Assembly: GCF_009857475.1 (NCBI RefSeq)
Contig: NZ_WWCJ01000003.1
Span: 308,889 to 372,888 of the forward strand
DNA length: 64,000 nt
Reading direction: 5' to 3'
From: Pseudoduganella guangdongensis
GTDB taxonomy: Bacteria; Pseudomonadota; Gammaproteobacteria; Burkholderiales; Burkholderiaceae_D
The position numbers and the translations under genes are program-made. Positions 55,480 to 62,960 of the stretch are shown here, one piece after another; position 1 is the stretch's first letter, and each line of letters opens with the position of its first letter. A model generated the notes under the pieces. The model was not told where the DNA came from, did no database searches, and saw nothing but the letters and a program-made list of their open reading frames with translations.

Positions 55480-56738
55480 GGCGCGGCCTCCGCCGCCTTT
55501 AGCTTACGGTTCCAGATGGCCACCGCGGCGTCGAGGGCTTGCTGGATGTCCTGGCGGCCGGTGACGCCGGCTTCCACGGCTTTCACCAACGCGCGGCGCA
55601 GCTCGTCGTAGTCTTCGACGCCGGCGACGTACATGGTGCGCGAGTGGGGCATGGAGACGGCGCCGGCGGCGACGGCTTTTTCGGCGGCGCCGGCGTTGGG
55701 CGGCACGGCGGTGAAGAAGGGGTCGTTGGCGGCGCGCGCGGAGGCCGGGAAGACGCTGGCCTGGCGCGCGAATTCGAGCTGGTTCTCGTCGCTGGTGAGG
55801 AAACGGGCGAACTTGCCGATGCCAGGCAGGTCTTTCGCCGGTACCCGCGCGGGCACGCCGAAGTGGATCAGCCAGCCGCCGTCGGCAATGCCGGTCGGCC
55901 CGAGCGGAGCGGGGGCGACGCCGGTGATGGCGTACACCTCGCGCGCGTCGGCCTGGATGCGTTTCAGCGCTGTCGGCGGCGCCAGCAGCATGCCCAGCCG
56001 GCCGCTTTTGTAGGCTTCCACGGCGGGCGGGAAATTGTCTTCGGCGAACAGGCCGTCTTTCAGCAGGCCGCCGACGCGGTAGGTGTCGGCCAGCTTGCGT
56101 ACGAAGGCGACATGGGCGGGGGAGTTGAAGACGGCGCGGCCGCCCGCCAGCACGGGCAGGCCTTGCTGCAGCATCAGGCCGTCGACCTTGGACAGGGCGG
56201 GGCACAGGCCGGCCTTGCCGGTGCGCTGGGCGATCTGGCGCGCGAAGGCGAGCTGCTCGTCGAGGTTGCGCGGTGCGTGGGCAATGCCGGCGGCCTGGAA
56301 GATCTCGCGGTTGTAGGCGATCACCGCGACATTGCTGTACATGGGGAAGCCGTAGGTCTTGCCGCCGAAGGACAAGTCCTGCAGGGCGCTCGGCAGGTAG
56401 CGCGTGCGTTCGGCGCCGAGCAGGCTGTCGACCGGTGTCAGCAAGCCGTCGCGGGCGAATTCTTCGGCCCAGGGCACATTGAGATTGACCAGGGCGGGCG
56501 GCTTGCCGGCGACGATGCGTGTCACCAGCTTGGTCTGGATAATGTCCCAGGGGAAGTCGACCCATTCCACGCGCACGCCGGGATTGGCGGCCTGGTAGCG
56601 CTGCACCACGCCTTCAAAGTACGGCGTGAAACGCGGCTTCATGCTGAAGGTCCAGAACTCGATGTGCTGCTGCGGCGCGGCGGCGCCGGCGGCGCTGGCC
56701 ACGGCCATCAATGCAGCTAGCAGGAGTCTGTTCTTCAT
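55476..56738 (-). CDS. Periplasmic sugar-binding protein of the ABC transporter
   Basis: A 420-residue extracellular solute-binding family 1 protein. The signal peptide is residues 1-20 (ending GAAA). The mature start has IEFWTFSMKPRFTPYFEGVVQRY, followed by hinge-region elements PMYSNVAVIAYNREIFQAAGI and GKFARFLTSDENQLEFARQ. No lipobox Cys is present, so it is a soluble periplasmic protein. The ligand is likely GlcNAc or chitobiose by context. It follows nagB-II by 19 bp and overlaps the permease by 4 bp. Confidence 0.88.
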   Translation of the reverse strand: MKNRLLLAALMAVASAAGAAAPQQHIEFWTFSMKPRFTPYFEGVVQRYQAANPGVRVEWVDFPWDIIQTKLVTRIVAGKPPALVNLNVPWAEEFARDGLLTPVDSLLGAERTRYLPSALQDLSFGGKTYGFPMYSNVAVIAYNREIFQAAGIAHAPRNLDEQLAFARQIAQRTGKAGLCPALSKVDGLMLQQGLPVLAGGRAVFNSPAHVAFVRKLADTYRVGGLLKDGLFAEDNFPPAVEAYKSGRLGMLLAPPTALKRIQADAREVYAITGVAPAPLGPTGIADGGWLIHFGVPARVPAKDLPGIGKFARFLTSDENQLEFARQASVFPASARAANDPFFTAVPPNAGAAEKAVAAGAVSMPHSRTMYVAGVEDYDELRRALVKAVEAGVTGRQDIQQALDAAVAIWNRKLKAAEAAP

Positions 56739-56757
56739 CGATGGCCGCGCCGGTGGG

Positions 56758-57780
56758 TCAATGCGTTTTGGTGACTTTGTTCAGGTGGCGTGGACGGTCC
56801 GGGTCCAGGCCGCGCGCGGCGGACAGTTGGGCCGCCATCACGTAGAAGGCCTGGATCGCCACGATCGGGTCGAGGTCCGGGGTGGCCGCCACCGGCAGGG
56901 TCAGGTCGCGTTGCGCCACGTCTTCCGGCGCCGCCAGCAGCACGCGCGCGCCGCGTCCGCGCATGTCTTCCGCCAACGCCAGTAGGCCGGCCTGGGTCGG
57001 GCCGCGGGTGGCGAAGATCAGCAGCGGGTAGCCTTCTTCGATCAGGGCCATGGGGCCGTGCTTGATCTCGGCGCCGGAGAAGGCTTCCGCCTGCAGGGCC
57101 GAGGTTTCCTTGAACTTCAGCGACGCTTCCAGCGCCACCGGGAAGCTGATGCCGCGTCCCACCACCATGATGTTGCGCGCCGGCGCCAGCACTTCAATGG
57201 CGGGCGTCCAGTCCACCTGGCAGGCGGCGCGCAGCGCTTGCGGCAGGGCGGCCAGGCCGTCCAGCAATTCGGGGTCGTTCTGCCAGTGCGCCACCATGCG
57301 TGCGCCGGCCACCAGCGAGGTGATGAAGCTCTTGGTCGCGGCGACCGATTGCTCCTTGCCAGCGCGCAGCGGCATGGCCCATTCGGCGCTGTGCGCCAGC
57401 GGCGAATCGGCGTCGTTGACCAGGGCCACGGTGGTGGCGCCGCCGTCGCGGAAGTAGCGGATCGGTTCCACCACGTCCGGGCTCTGGCCCGATTGCGAGA
57501 CCGAGACCACCAGCGTGTCGCGCGTGATCAGCGGCGATTTGTGCAGCGTGACCAGGGACATCGGCAGCGAGGCGACCACGCGGCCCAGGCGCGACATGAT
57601 CAGGTAGGCGATGTAGTTGCAGGCGTGGTCCGAGCTGCCGCGCGCCACGGTCAGGGCGGAGGTGAACGGTGTGCTCCTCAGTTTGCGGCCCAGCTCCGCG
57701 TAGCGGTCGCTGTCGTTCGCTAACTGCTGTTCCACGCAGTCGGCGGCCGACAGGGCTTCTTTAAGCATCATTGAGGTCAC
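56758..57780 (-). CDS. nagB-II: Glucosamine-6-phosphate deaminase, SIS type (NagB-II)
   Basis: A 340-residue protein with two SIS domains (TVARGSSDHACNYIAY with SVSQSGQSPDVVEP, and MVVGRGISFPVALEASLKFKE with EIKHGPMALIEEGYPLL). It is homologous to the isomerase half of GlmS but lacks the glutaminase domain, which defines NagB-II. It converts GlcN-6-P to Fru-6-P and ammonia. A GTG start at 57780 is chosen because AAGGAG lies six bases upstream; ATGs at 57771 and 57768 have poor spacing. It overlaps the 3' end of nagA by 20 bp. Confidence 0.92.
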   Translation of the reverse strand: MTSMMLKEALSAADCVEQQLANDSDRYAELGRKLRSTPFTSALTVARGSSDHACNYIAYLIMSRLGRVVASLPMSLVTLHKSPLITRDTLVVSVSQSGQSPDVVEPIRYFRDGGATTVALVNDADSPLAHSAEWAMPLRAGKEQSVAATKSFITSLVAGARMVAHWQNDPELLDGLAALPQALRAACQVDWTPAIEVLAPARNIMVVGRGISFPVALEASLKFKETSALQAEAFSGAEIKHGPMALIEEGYPLLIFATRGPTQAGLLALAEDMRGRGARVLLAAPEDVAQRDLTLPVAATPDLDPIVAIQAFYVMAAQLSAARGLDPDRPRHLNKVTKTH

Positions 57781-58873
57781 AACGTTCTCCTTCGATATAA
57801 ACGGCTTTCAGTTTCAGGTCCCGGTCCATCACGACCAGGTCGGCATACGCACCGGGCGCCAGGCGGCCGCGGTCCTGCAGGCCGAGGTAGTCGGCCGCAT
57901 GGGTGGAAACTCGTTGGGAGGCGTCGGCCAGGTCGAGGCCCAGCCCGACCAGGTTGCGCAGGGCCTGGTCCAGCGTCAAGGTGGAGCCGGCCAGGGTGCC
58001 GTCGGGCAGGCGCACGCCGCCCATGCACTTGTGCACGATATGGCGGCCCAGCATGTACTCGCCGTCCGGCATGCCGGTGGCGGCGGTGGAATCGGTCACG
58101 CAGTACAGGCGCGGGATGGCGCGCAGCGCGCCTTTGATCGCACCGGGATGCACGTGCAGCAGGTCCGGAATCAGCTCCGCATATTCCGCGTGGGCCAGGG
58201 CCGCGCCGACCATGCCGGGCTCGCGGTGGTGCAGGCCGCTCATGGCGTTGAACAGGTGGGTGAAGCCGGTGGCGCCGTGGTCCAGCGCGGCCACGCCTTC
58301 CTCGTAGGAGCCGAGGGTGTGGCCGATCTGCACGCGCACGCCGTGCCCGGCCAGGTCGCGCACCAGGTCCAGGTGGCCCGAAATCTCCGGCGCCACGGTG
58401 ATCACGCGCAGCGGCGCCAGTTGTTCCAGGCGGTGCACTTCTTCCAGCGAGGCGGCGCGCGCGAAGTTCGGCTGCGCGCCCAGCTTGCCGCTATTGATAT
58501 ACGGGCCTTCCAGGTGGGCGCCCAGCACGCGCGCCTCGCCCTTGCCGCGCTGGCGCACGGCCTTGCCGATCGCGGCCAGCGCCAGGTCGATGTCTTCCGG
58601 CGGCGCGGTCATGGTGGTGGCCAGCATGGAGGTGGTGCCGTGGCGGGCGTGAATGGCGGCAATCGCGTGCACGCTGTCGCCGCCTTCCATCACGTCCTTG
58701 CCGGCGCCGCCGTGCACGTGCAGGTCGATAAAGCCCGGCAGGATATAGTCGTCGCTGTTGTGCGCCGGGTCGGCGCTGTTGCCGGCAACGCCCGCAATGC
58801 GCTCGCCGAAGCTGATGGTGCCGTTCAGCCAGCCCGACGGTGTCAGGATATTGCCTTTGATTGCCTCGTTCAT
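57761..58873 (-). CDS. nagA: N-acetylglucosamine-6-phosphate deacetylase
   Basis: A 370-residue amidohydrolase. HVHGGAGKDVMEG follows the first strand, the metal-binding Glu is in AHLEGPYINSGKLGAQ, and the His ligands are in QIGHTLGSYEEG and THLFNAMSGLHHREPG. The catalytic Asp is in CVTDSTAATG. It yields GlcN-6-P and acetate for NagB-II. Overlaps with the upstream GntR gene (4 bp) and downstream nagB-II (20 bp) mark tight coupling. Confidence 0.93.
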   Translation of the reverse strand: MNEAIKGNILTPSGWLNGTISFGERIAGVAGNSADPAHNSDDYILPGFIDLHVHGGAGKDVMEGGDSVHAIAAIHARHGTTSMLATTMTAPPEDIDLALAAIGKAVRQRGKGEARVLGAHLEGPYINSGKLGAQPNFARAASLEEVHRLEQLAPLRVITVAPEISGHLDLVRDLAGHGVRVQIGHTLGSYEEGVAALDHGATGFTHLFNAMSGLHHREPGMVGAALAHAEYAELIPDLLHVHPGAIKGALRAIPRLYCVTDSTAATGMPDGEYMLGRHIVHKCMGGVRLPDGTLAGSTLTLDQALRNLVGLGLDLADASQRVSTHAADYLGLQDRGRLAPGAYADLVVMDRDLKLKAVYIEGERCDLNDA

Positions 58874-59604
58874 CGACGCGACTCCGCTACGAATTCATAA
58901 TAGTCACTGCGGCAGTAGGAGTGGGTCAATTCCACCGCCGCGCCGTTGTCCAGGTAGCTCACGCGCGTGATGTGCAGCATGGCGGTGCCGGGCGCGATAT
59001 TGGCCAGGCGCGCCTGTTCGGCATTGGCGTTGATGGCGCGGATGTGCTGCAGCGCGCGCATCGGCACATTGCCGGTGGCTTCCAGGTAGCCGTACAGGGA
59101 GCCGCTGACGTTGGCCGGGTCGGGCATGTACAGGGCCGGAATGGTCGAGGTTTCGATCGCCATCACCACCTCGTCCGCCGTGCGCAGGCGCTTCAGGCGC
59201 GCCACCGGCATACTCGGCGACAGGCCGAGCGACAGCAGTTCGATCGGCGCCGCCATGCCGATTTCGCGCTGCAGCCAGCGCGAGCCGGCGGTAAAGCCGC
59301 GCTGGCGCAGCTCCTCGGAAAAACTGGTCAGGCGCGACAGCGGCTGTTCCAGCTTGGGCGTGATGTAGGTGCCCGAACCGCGCCGCCGCGTCAGCATGCC
59401 GCGTGCGCACAGCATGTCGATCGCCTTGCGCGCCGTCACCCGCGAGATGTTGAGCATGTCCGACAGCACCCGTTCGGACGGCAGCGCTTCGTTGGCGCGC
59501 CAGTCGCCGCTGGCGATGCCGTCGGACAGCTGGTTCGCCAACTGCATATACAACGGGGTATCGCTGTCGGGATCGGGCCGGAACTCGCTCAACTGGGATA
59601 GCAC
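58870..59604 (-). CDS. GntR/HutC-family regulator 2
   Basis: A 244-residue regulator with HTH LPSERVLSDMLNISRVTARKAID and wing RRRGSGTYI, then a UTRA domain (FSEELRQRGFTAG to YCRSDYYEFVAES). It is strongly similar to the regulator at 41537, so a duplication is likely. It sits second in the nag operon, which suggests autoregulation through the TGGTAT sites upstream of nagK. The effector is probably a phosphorylated amino sugar. Confidence 0.88.
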   Translation of the reverse strand: MLSQLSEFRPDPDSDTPLYMQLANQLSDGIASGDWRANEALPSERVLSDMLNISRVTARKAIDMLCARGMLTRRRGSGTYITPKLEQPLSRLTSFSEELRQRGFTAGSRWLQREIGMAAPIELLSLGLSPSMPVARLKRLRTADEVVMAIETSTIPALYMPDPANVSGSLYGYLEATGNVPMRALQHIRAINANAEQARLANIAPGTAMLHITRVSYLDNGAAVELTHSYCRSDYYEFVAESRR

Positions 59605-59607
59605 GGG

Positions 59608-60477
59608 CTACTCCTTCAAGTGTTGTTGGATCAGGCGTAAGCCACCCGCGGCCGAATCGCCCTTGGGTGGAACAATGCGTTGCAGCAGGGCCGGCGGCAG
59701 GTAGGCGCGCATCGGCTCACCGAGCCCGCCGCACAGGGCGATCGGCAAGGTGCCGCTGGCGTCCAGGCCGTGCGCGATCAAGGCCACTTGCTGGCCCGCC
59801 TCGACCAGGATGCCGCGCGCGGTGGCGTTGCTGTCGGCATGCTGCAGGACCAGGCGCGCCAGCTGGGCGTAGGCGGTTTGCGAGGCGTTCGCCAGCCAGA
59901 CCTGGATCCGCTCGCGGTTGCCGCCGCAGGCTTCGATCACGGCGTCGGCAAAGGCGCTGCCGGGCACGCGGCGGTCCAGCACTTGCTGGATATGGTTGAT
60001 GGCTTTGAGCCCGATCCAGGCGCCGCTTGCCTCGTCGCCGGCCGGGAAGCCCCAGCCGCCCACTTCGTGGCGGGTGCCGTCGGCATGCAGGATTTCGCCC
60101 ACGCTGCCAGTGCCCAGCGCGATGATGGCGCCGGGCCGGCCCTCGTGGGCGCCCAGCACGGTGGTGAAGGCGTCCGTCTCCAGCGCCACGGCGGCATAGC
60201 CGGGATTGGCGGCGACAAAGTTGGCAGCCCATTGTTTATTGTGGACGCCGGCCAGGCCGAGGCCGACGGCGACGCGCTCGCGCGGCGCGGGCGGCAAGCC
60301 GGCGGCGGCGAAGGCGCGGCTGATCGCTTCCTCGACAGCGGCCCAGGCATTCTTAATACCATGCAGCAGGCCGGACGGGCCGGCTTGGCCTTCGCCCAGC
60401 AATTGCCCATCGGCGCGCGCCAGGCGCACCCGCGTGCCGCTGCCGCCACCATCGACGCCTATCAGGAATTCAATCAT
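59608..60477 (-). CDS. nagK: N-acetylglucosamine kinase (BadF/BadG ATPase family)
   Basis: A 289-residue kinase of the actin/hexokinase fold. The PHOSPHATE 1 motif is IGVDGGGSGTRVRLA and PHOSPHATE 2 is IALGTGSVGEI, with the ADENOSINE motif near ALCGGLGEPM. It phosphorylates GlcNAc in the cytoplasm, which is needed because the importer here is not a PTS. First gene of the ten-gene operon; the 255-bp region upstream holds the candidate operators. Confidence 0.88.
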   Translation of the reverse strand: MIEFLIGVDGGGSGTRVRLARADGQLLGEGQAGPSGLLHGIKNAWAAVEEAISRAFAAAGLPPAPRERVAVGLGLAGVHNKQWAANFVAANPGYAAVALETDAFTTVLGAHEGRPGAIIALGTGSVGEILHADGTRHEVGGWGFPAGDEASGAWIGLKAINHIQQVLDRRVPGSAFADAVIEACGGNRERIQVWLANASQTAYAQLARLVLQHADSNATARGILVEAGQQVALIAHGLDASGTLPIALCGGLGEPMRAYLPPALLQRIVPPKGDSAAGGLRLIQQHLKE

Positions 60478-60547
60478 TTTTTCACGGGATGAAAAGGACT
60501 GTGGCGACTATATTGGCAGCACACCAGCTTGTCAACAGGTATTTAAC

Positions 60548-60646
60548 TGGTATTGTTTCGGTTCGCATTGATACCACACCACTAGAGCTTAAGTCCTTGA
60601 TTGCAAAGGACATGGTGTGGATGGGTAATGGTATGCTTTTTGGTAT
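60548..60646. promoter_or_regulatory. Four TGGTAT half-sites upstream of nagK
   Basis: TGGTAT at 60548-60553 and ATACCA at 60571-60576 form an inverted pair with a 17-bp gap. Direct copies at 60629-60634 and 60641-60646 lie further upstream. The same hexamer occurs upstream of the TonB receptor and GntR1. A GntR/HutC operator cluster is inferred. Confidence 0.5.
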
Positions 60647-60651
60647 GGACG

Positions 60652-60675
60652 AAAAAAACCCGGCCAGGGGCCGGG
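60652..60675 (-). terminator. Terminator after the DUF2807 repeat gene
   Basis: CCCGGCC and GGCCGGG form a stem, and seven A on the plus strand give a T-tract on the minus transcript. It lies 57 bp after the stop at 60733. Confidence 0.85.
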
Positions 60676-60732
60676 CGGGAGGAAAAAGCTAATCGCTGCC
60701 GGCGCCGCAGGCGTCAGCAGCGATGTCGTCAA

Positions 60733-62097
60733 TCATTCGGTGTGGGCGCCGCGACGGTCGATCGTCACCACACGCTGTTTATCGGAAACCAGTTGCTGGC
60801 CTTGCGCCGCCACCTTGCCTTGCACGTTCACGGTGGCATTGCCGGGGCCGCGCACATTGACTTCGGCCTGTTTGGCCAGCATGTCGCGCGCATCCAGGCT
60901 GCCGCTGCCGGACATTTGCACGTTCAGGGTGCTGGTCCAGCCGCGCAGTTGCACGCCGCCGGGGCCGCTCATGCTGACCTTCACCTCCTTGCATTCCGGC
61001 TCGGCCTGCAGCTCGCCCGAACCGCGCACATCGGCATCCAGCGAGTCGCTCACCTTGCTCAGGTAGATATTGCCCGGGCCCTTGCTGCGCGTGACTGCCT
61101 TGGCCACTTTGAGCTGCTTGGCGTCGAGGTCGCCGGAGCCGCTGACATCGGCATTCAGGGTGGCGCTGCTGCCGGACAGGTTCATGCCGCCGGGGCCGCT
61201 CAGGCTGACGCGGGTGTTCTGCGTTTGCAGGCCGCGCGCCTCCAGGTCGCCCGAGCCGTGCACTTCGGCGTCGAATTTCTTGATATTGCCGCTCAGGCAG
61301 GCGCTGCCAGGGCCGTTCAGGATGGCGCTCACGTTCTCCACCTGCAGGCTGCATGCTTCCAGGTCGCCCGAACCGGACAGGTCGACGCGGATGTCGCGGC
61401 TGCTGCCGCGCAGCTCCACATTGCCCGGGCCGCTGACCGAGGCATTGATCTTGTTGGCGCGCACGTCGCTGGCTTCCAGGTCGCCCGAGCCGGACAGTAC
61501 CGCGTTCAAGTCGCCGGTAATGGCCGGCGCGGTCACGTCGCCCGGACCGGTCATCACCAGGTTCAGGTTGGTGGTGCGCATGCGGTGCAGGTGCAGGTCG
61601 CCGCTGCCGCTGGCCTTGACGGTCAGCTCGGCCGCGCTGCCCGACACGCTCAGGTCGCCAGGGCCGGTGCTGATCAGCTTGAACTCGCGGCTGTCGACCC
61701 GTTCCAGTTCCACGTCGCCGCTGCCGCTGGAGCTCAGGGCGGCCAGGCCGCTGGCGCTGATCTTCACGATCACCGGTTCGCGCTGTTTGCCAAAGCTGAA
61801 GACCCAGTGGTTGCGGCGCAGCGGGCGGATGTGCAGGGTGTCGCCCTGGACCACGGTTTCCAGCTGTTCCACCTGGCGTTTCGGGCCGCTGACCTCCACC
61901 GCCGGCGCGCCTTGCGCGTTGACCAATACCTTGTAAGGACCGTTCACTTCGATGCGGCTGAAGGCTGTCACCGGACGGTTTTCGCGGGTCGGCGTGTTGT
62001 CGGCTTTTTTCTCGGTGTCCGAGGGCGTGGCGTGCAGGCTCGAGACGCCGAGGGCGATCAGGGAGAAGGCGGCGCCGTAGGTGATCAGCTTTTTCAT
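60733..62097 (-). CDS. Exported DUF2807 beta-helix protein with about 16 rungs
   Basis: A 454-residue protein. The start ATG 62097 gives a signal peptide (MKKLITYGAAFSLIALGVSSLHA). After a DUF2807 (GIN-like) head (FSRIEVNGPYKVLVNAQG), the rest is a regular ladder of about 16 rungs. Units with SGSGDL (mostly 20 residues) alternate with units with GPGN/D/G (19 residues). Typical DUF2807 domains are near 200 residues, so this is a strongly extended solenoid, probably a parallel beta-helix. It is expected in the periplasm or at the outer surface. The repeat order is conserved while side residues vary. The function is unknown; a scaffold or adhesin-like role is a guess. A large frame to the left (to 62265) lacks a signal. 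Confidence 0.82.
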   Translation of the reverse strand: MKKLITYGAAFSLIALGVSSLHATPSDTEKKADNTPTRENRPVTAFSRIEVNGPYKVLVNAQGAPAVEVSGPKRQVEQLETVVQGDTLHIRPLRRNHWVFSFGKQREPVIVKISASGLAALSSSGSGDVELERVDSREFKLISTGPGDLSVSGSAAELTVKASGSGDLHLHRMRTTNLNLVMTGPGDVTAPAITGDLNAVLSGSGDLEASDVRANKINASVSGPGNVELRGSSRDIRVDLSGSGDLEACSLQVENVSAILNGPGSACLSGNIKKFDAEVHGSGDLEARGLQTQNTRVSLSGPGGMNLSGSSATLNADVSGSGDLDAKQLKVAKAVTRSKGPGNIYLSKVSDSLDADVRGSGELQAEPECKEVKVSMSGPGGVQLRGWTSTLNVQMSGSGSLDARDMLAKQAEVNVRGPGNATVNVQGKVAAQGQQLVSDKQRVVTIDRRGAHTE

Positions 62098-62288
62098 TTT
62101 GATTATCACTGTCCAGGTTGGGATGGTGCAACGATAGGGCAATTGGCCCCGGGCCGGGCCGGGAAAAAGACAGACGCGCAAAAACGGGGAACGAACTGCA
62201 TTTTTCCAAGGCCGAAATGCACACGGCTTGATCCAAAAAGTTGTGCTTTCCCCTTGAAATGTCATAATGCTCGTCAGGAGAGAGACTT

Positions 62289-62474
62289 ATGATCAAGTAC
62301 TTAGGAACCAAGGCGACCGACCAGGGTGGAACGGTATACGTGTTCCTGATCAATGGTTTGCAGAAGGAAATCCGCGAAGGTTCTTTGAAGCAATACCCGG
62401 GCTGTTACGAAGCGTTGCCTCCCGCCGCCAAAGCCAAGATCAGTGCCAACCGCGCCTGGATGCAGAAGCTGTAA
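62289..62474 (+). CDS. Small conserved protein, unrecognised
   Basis: A 61-residue protein with a good AGGAGAGAG ribosome binding site before ATG 62289. The sequence TVYVFLINGLQKEIREGSLKQYP suggests a short beta strand then a helix. No signal or membrane segment is evident. Its stop is 3 bp before the next gene's ATG, so it is probably co-transcribed with it. I do not recognise the family. Confidence 0.65.
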   Translation: MIKYLGTKATDQGGTVYVFLINGLQKEIREGSLKQYPGCYEALPPAAKAKISANRAWMQKL

Positions 62475-62477
62475 GTG

Positions 62478-62951
62478 ATGCCGGGACTGCGACTCCTTTG
62501 CGCTGGCCTGCTGGCCGCGACCACCCTGACGCATGCCGCGCCGCCATCCCATTTCGGCGTGGTGCTGGGTAACGGCTTGCTGTGCCGCGACCAGACCTCC
62601 AACCGCTACTACTTCGATTACCTGAGCCAGCATTTCGGGCCGCCGTACAAGCGCGAGGGCGGGGCGTATTGGTTCCGCACCGAGGAAGCGATTCTGTGGG
62701 GCGTGCCGGTGCTGGAGGTGATCGTCAGCGATGAAAGCTTCCCTTACCGCTTTGTCGGCGCGGTGACCGACACCACGCCGGAGGAACTGGAGAAGGCGAT
62801 CCAGCGCCAGGACGGGTTCTCGTATGCGAAAATCGACGCTTCGCGCTATCCGGTGCGGGAGTCCAAGCCGGGCAGCCGGATCGTCTATTTCAACACGCGC
62901 TCCAAGATATACTGCGCCAAATTCAAGCCCTTGCCACCTGCGCTGCGCTAA
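62478..62951 (+). CDS. Exported small protein, unrecognised
   Basis: A 157-residue protein with a signal peptide (residues 1-20, ending THAA). The mature part has an aromatic-rich beta-like body (RYYFDYLSQHFGPPYK, YRFVGAVTDTTPEELEKAI, GSRIVYFNTRSKIYCAKF) and only two Cys (C36-like and near the end), which could form one disulfide. It lies directly before the ExeA-like ATPase gene (9 bp), so it may function with it. No family recognised. Confidence 0.68.
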   Translation: MPGLRLLCAGLLAATTLTHAAPPSHFGVVLGNGLLCRDQTSNRYYFDYLSQHFGPPYKREGGAYWFRTEEAILWGVPVLEVIVSDESFPYRFVGAVTDTTPEELEKAIQRQDGFSYAKIDASRYPVRESKPGSRIVYFNTRSKIYCAKFKPLPPALR

Positions 62952-62960
62952 GCGCCGACC

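Noticed and set aside
60489..60692. 67-codon plus-strand frame upstream of nagK
   Set aside because: It covers the operator cluster and a terminator and lacks a ribosome binding site, so it is likely chance.
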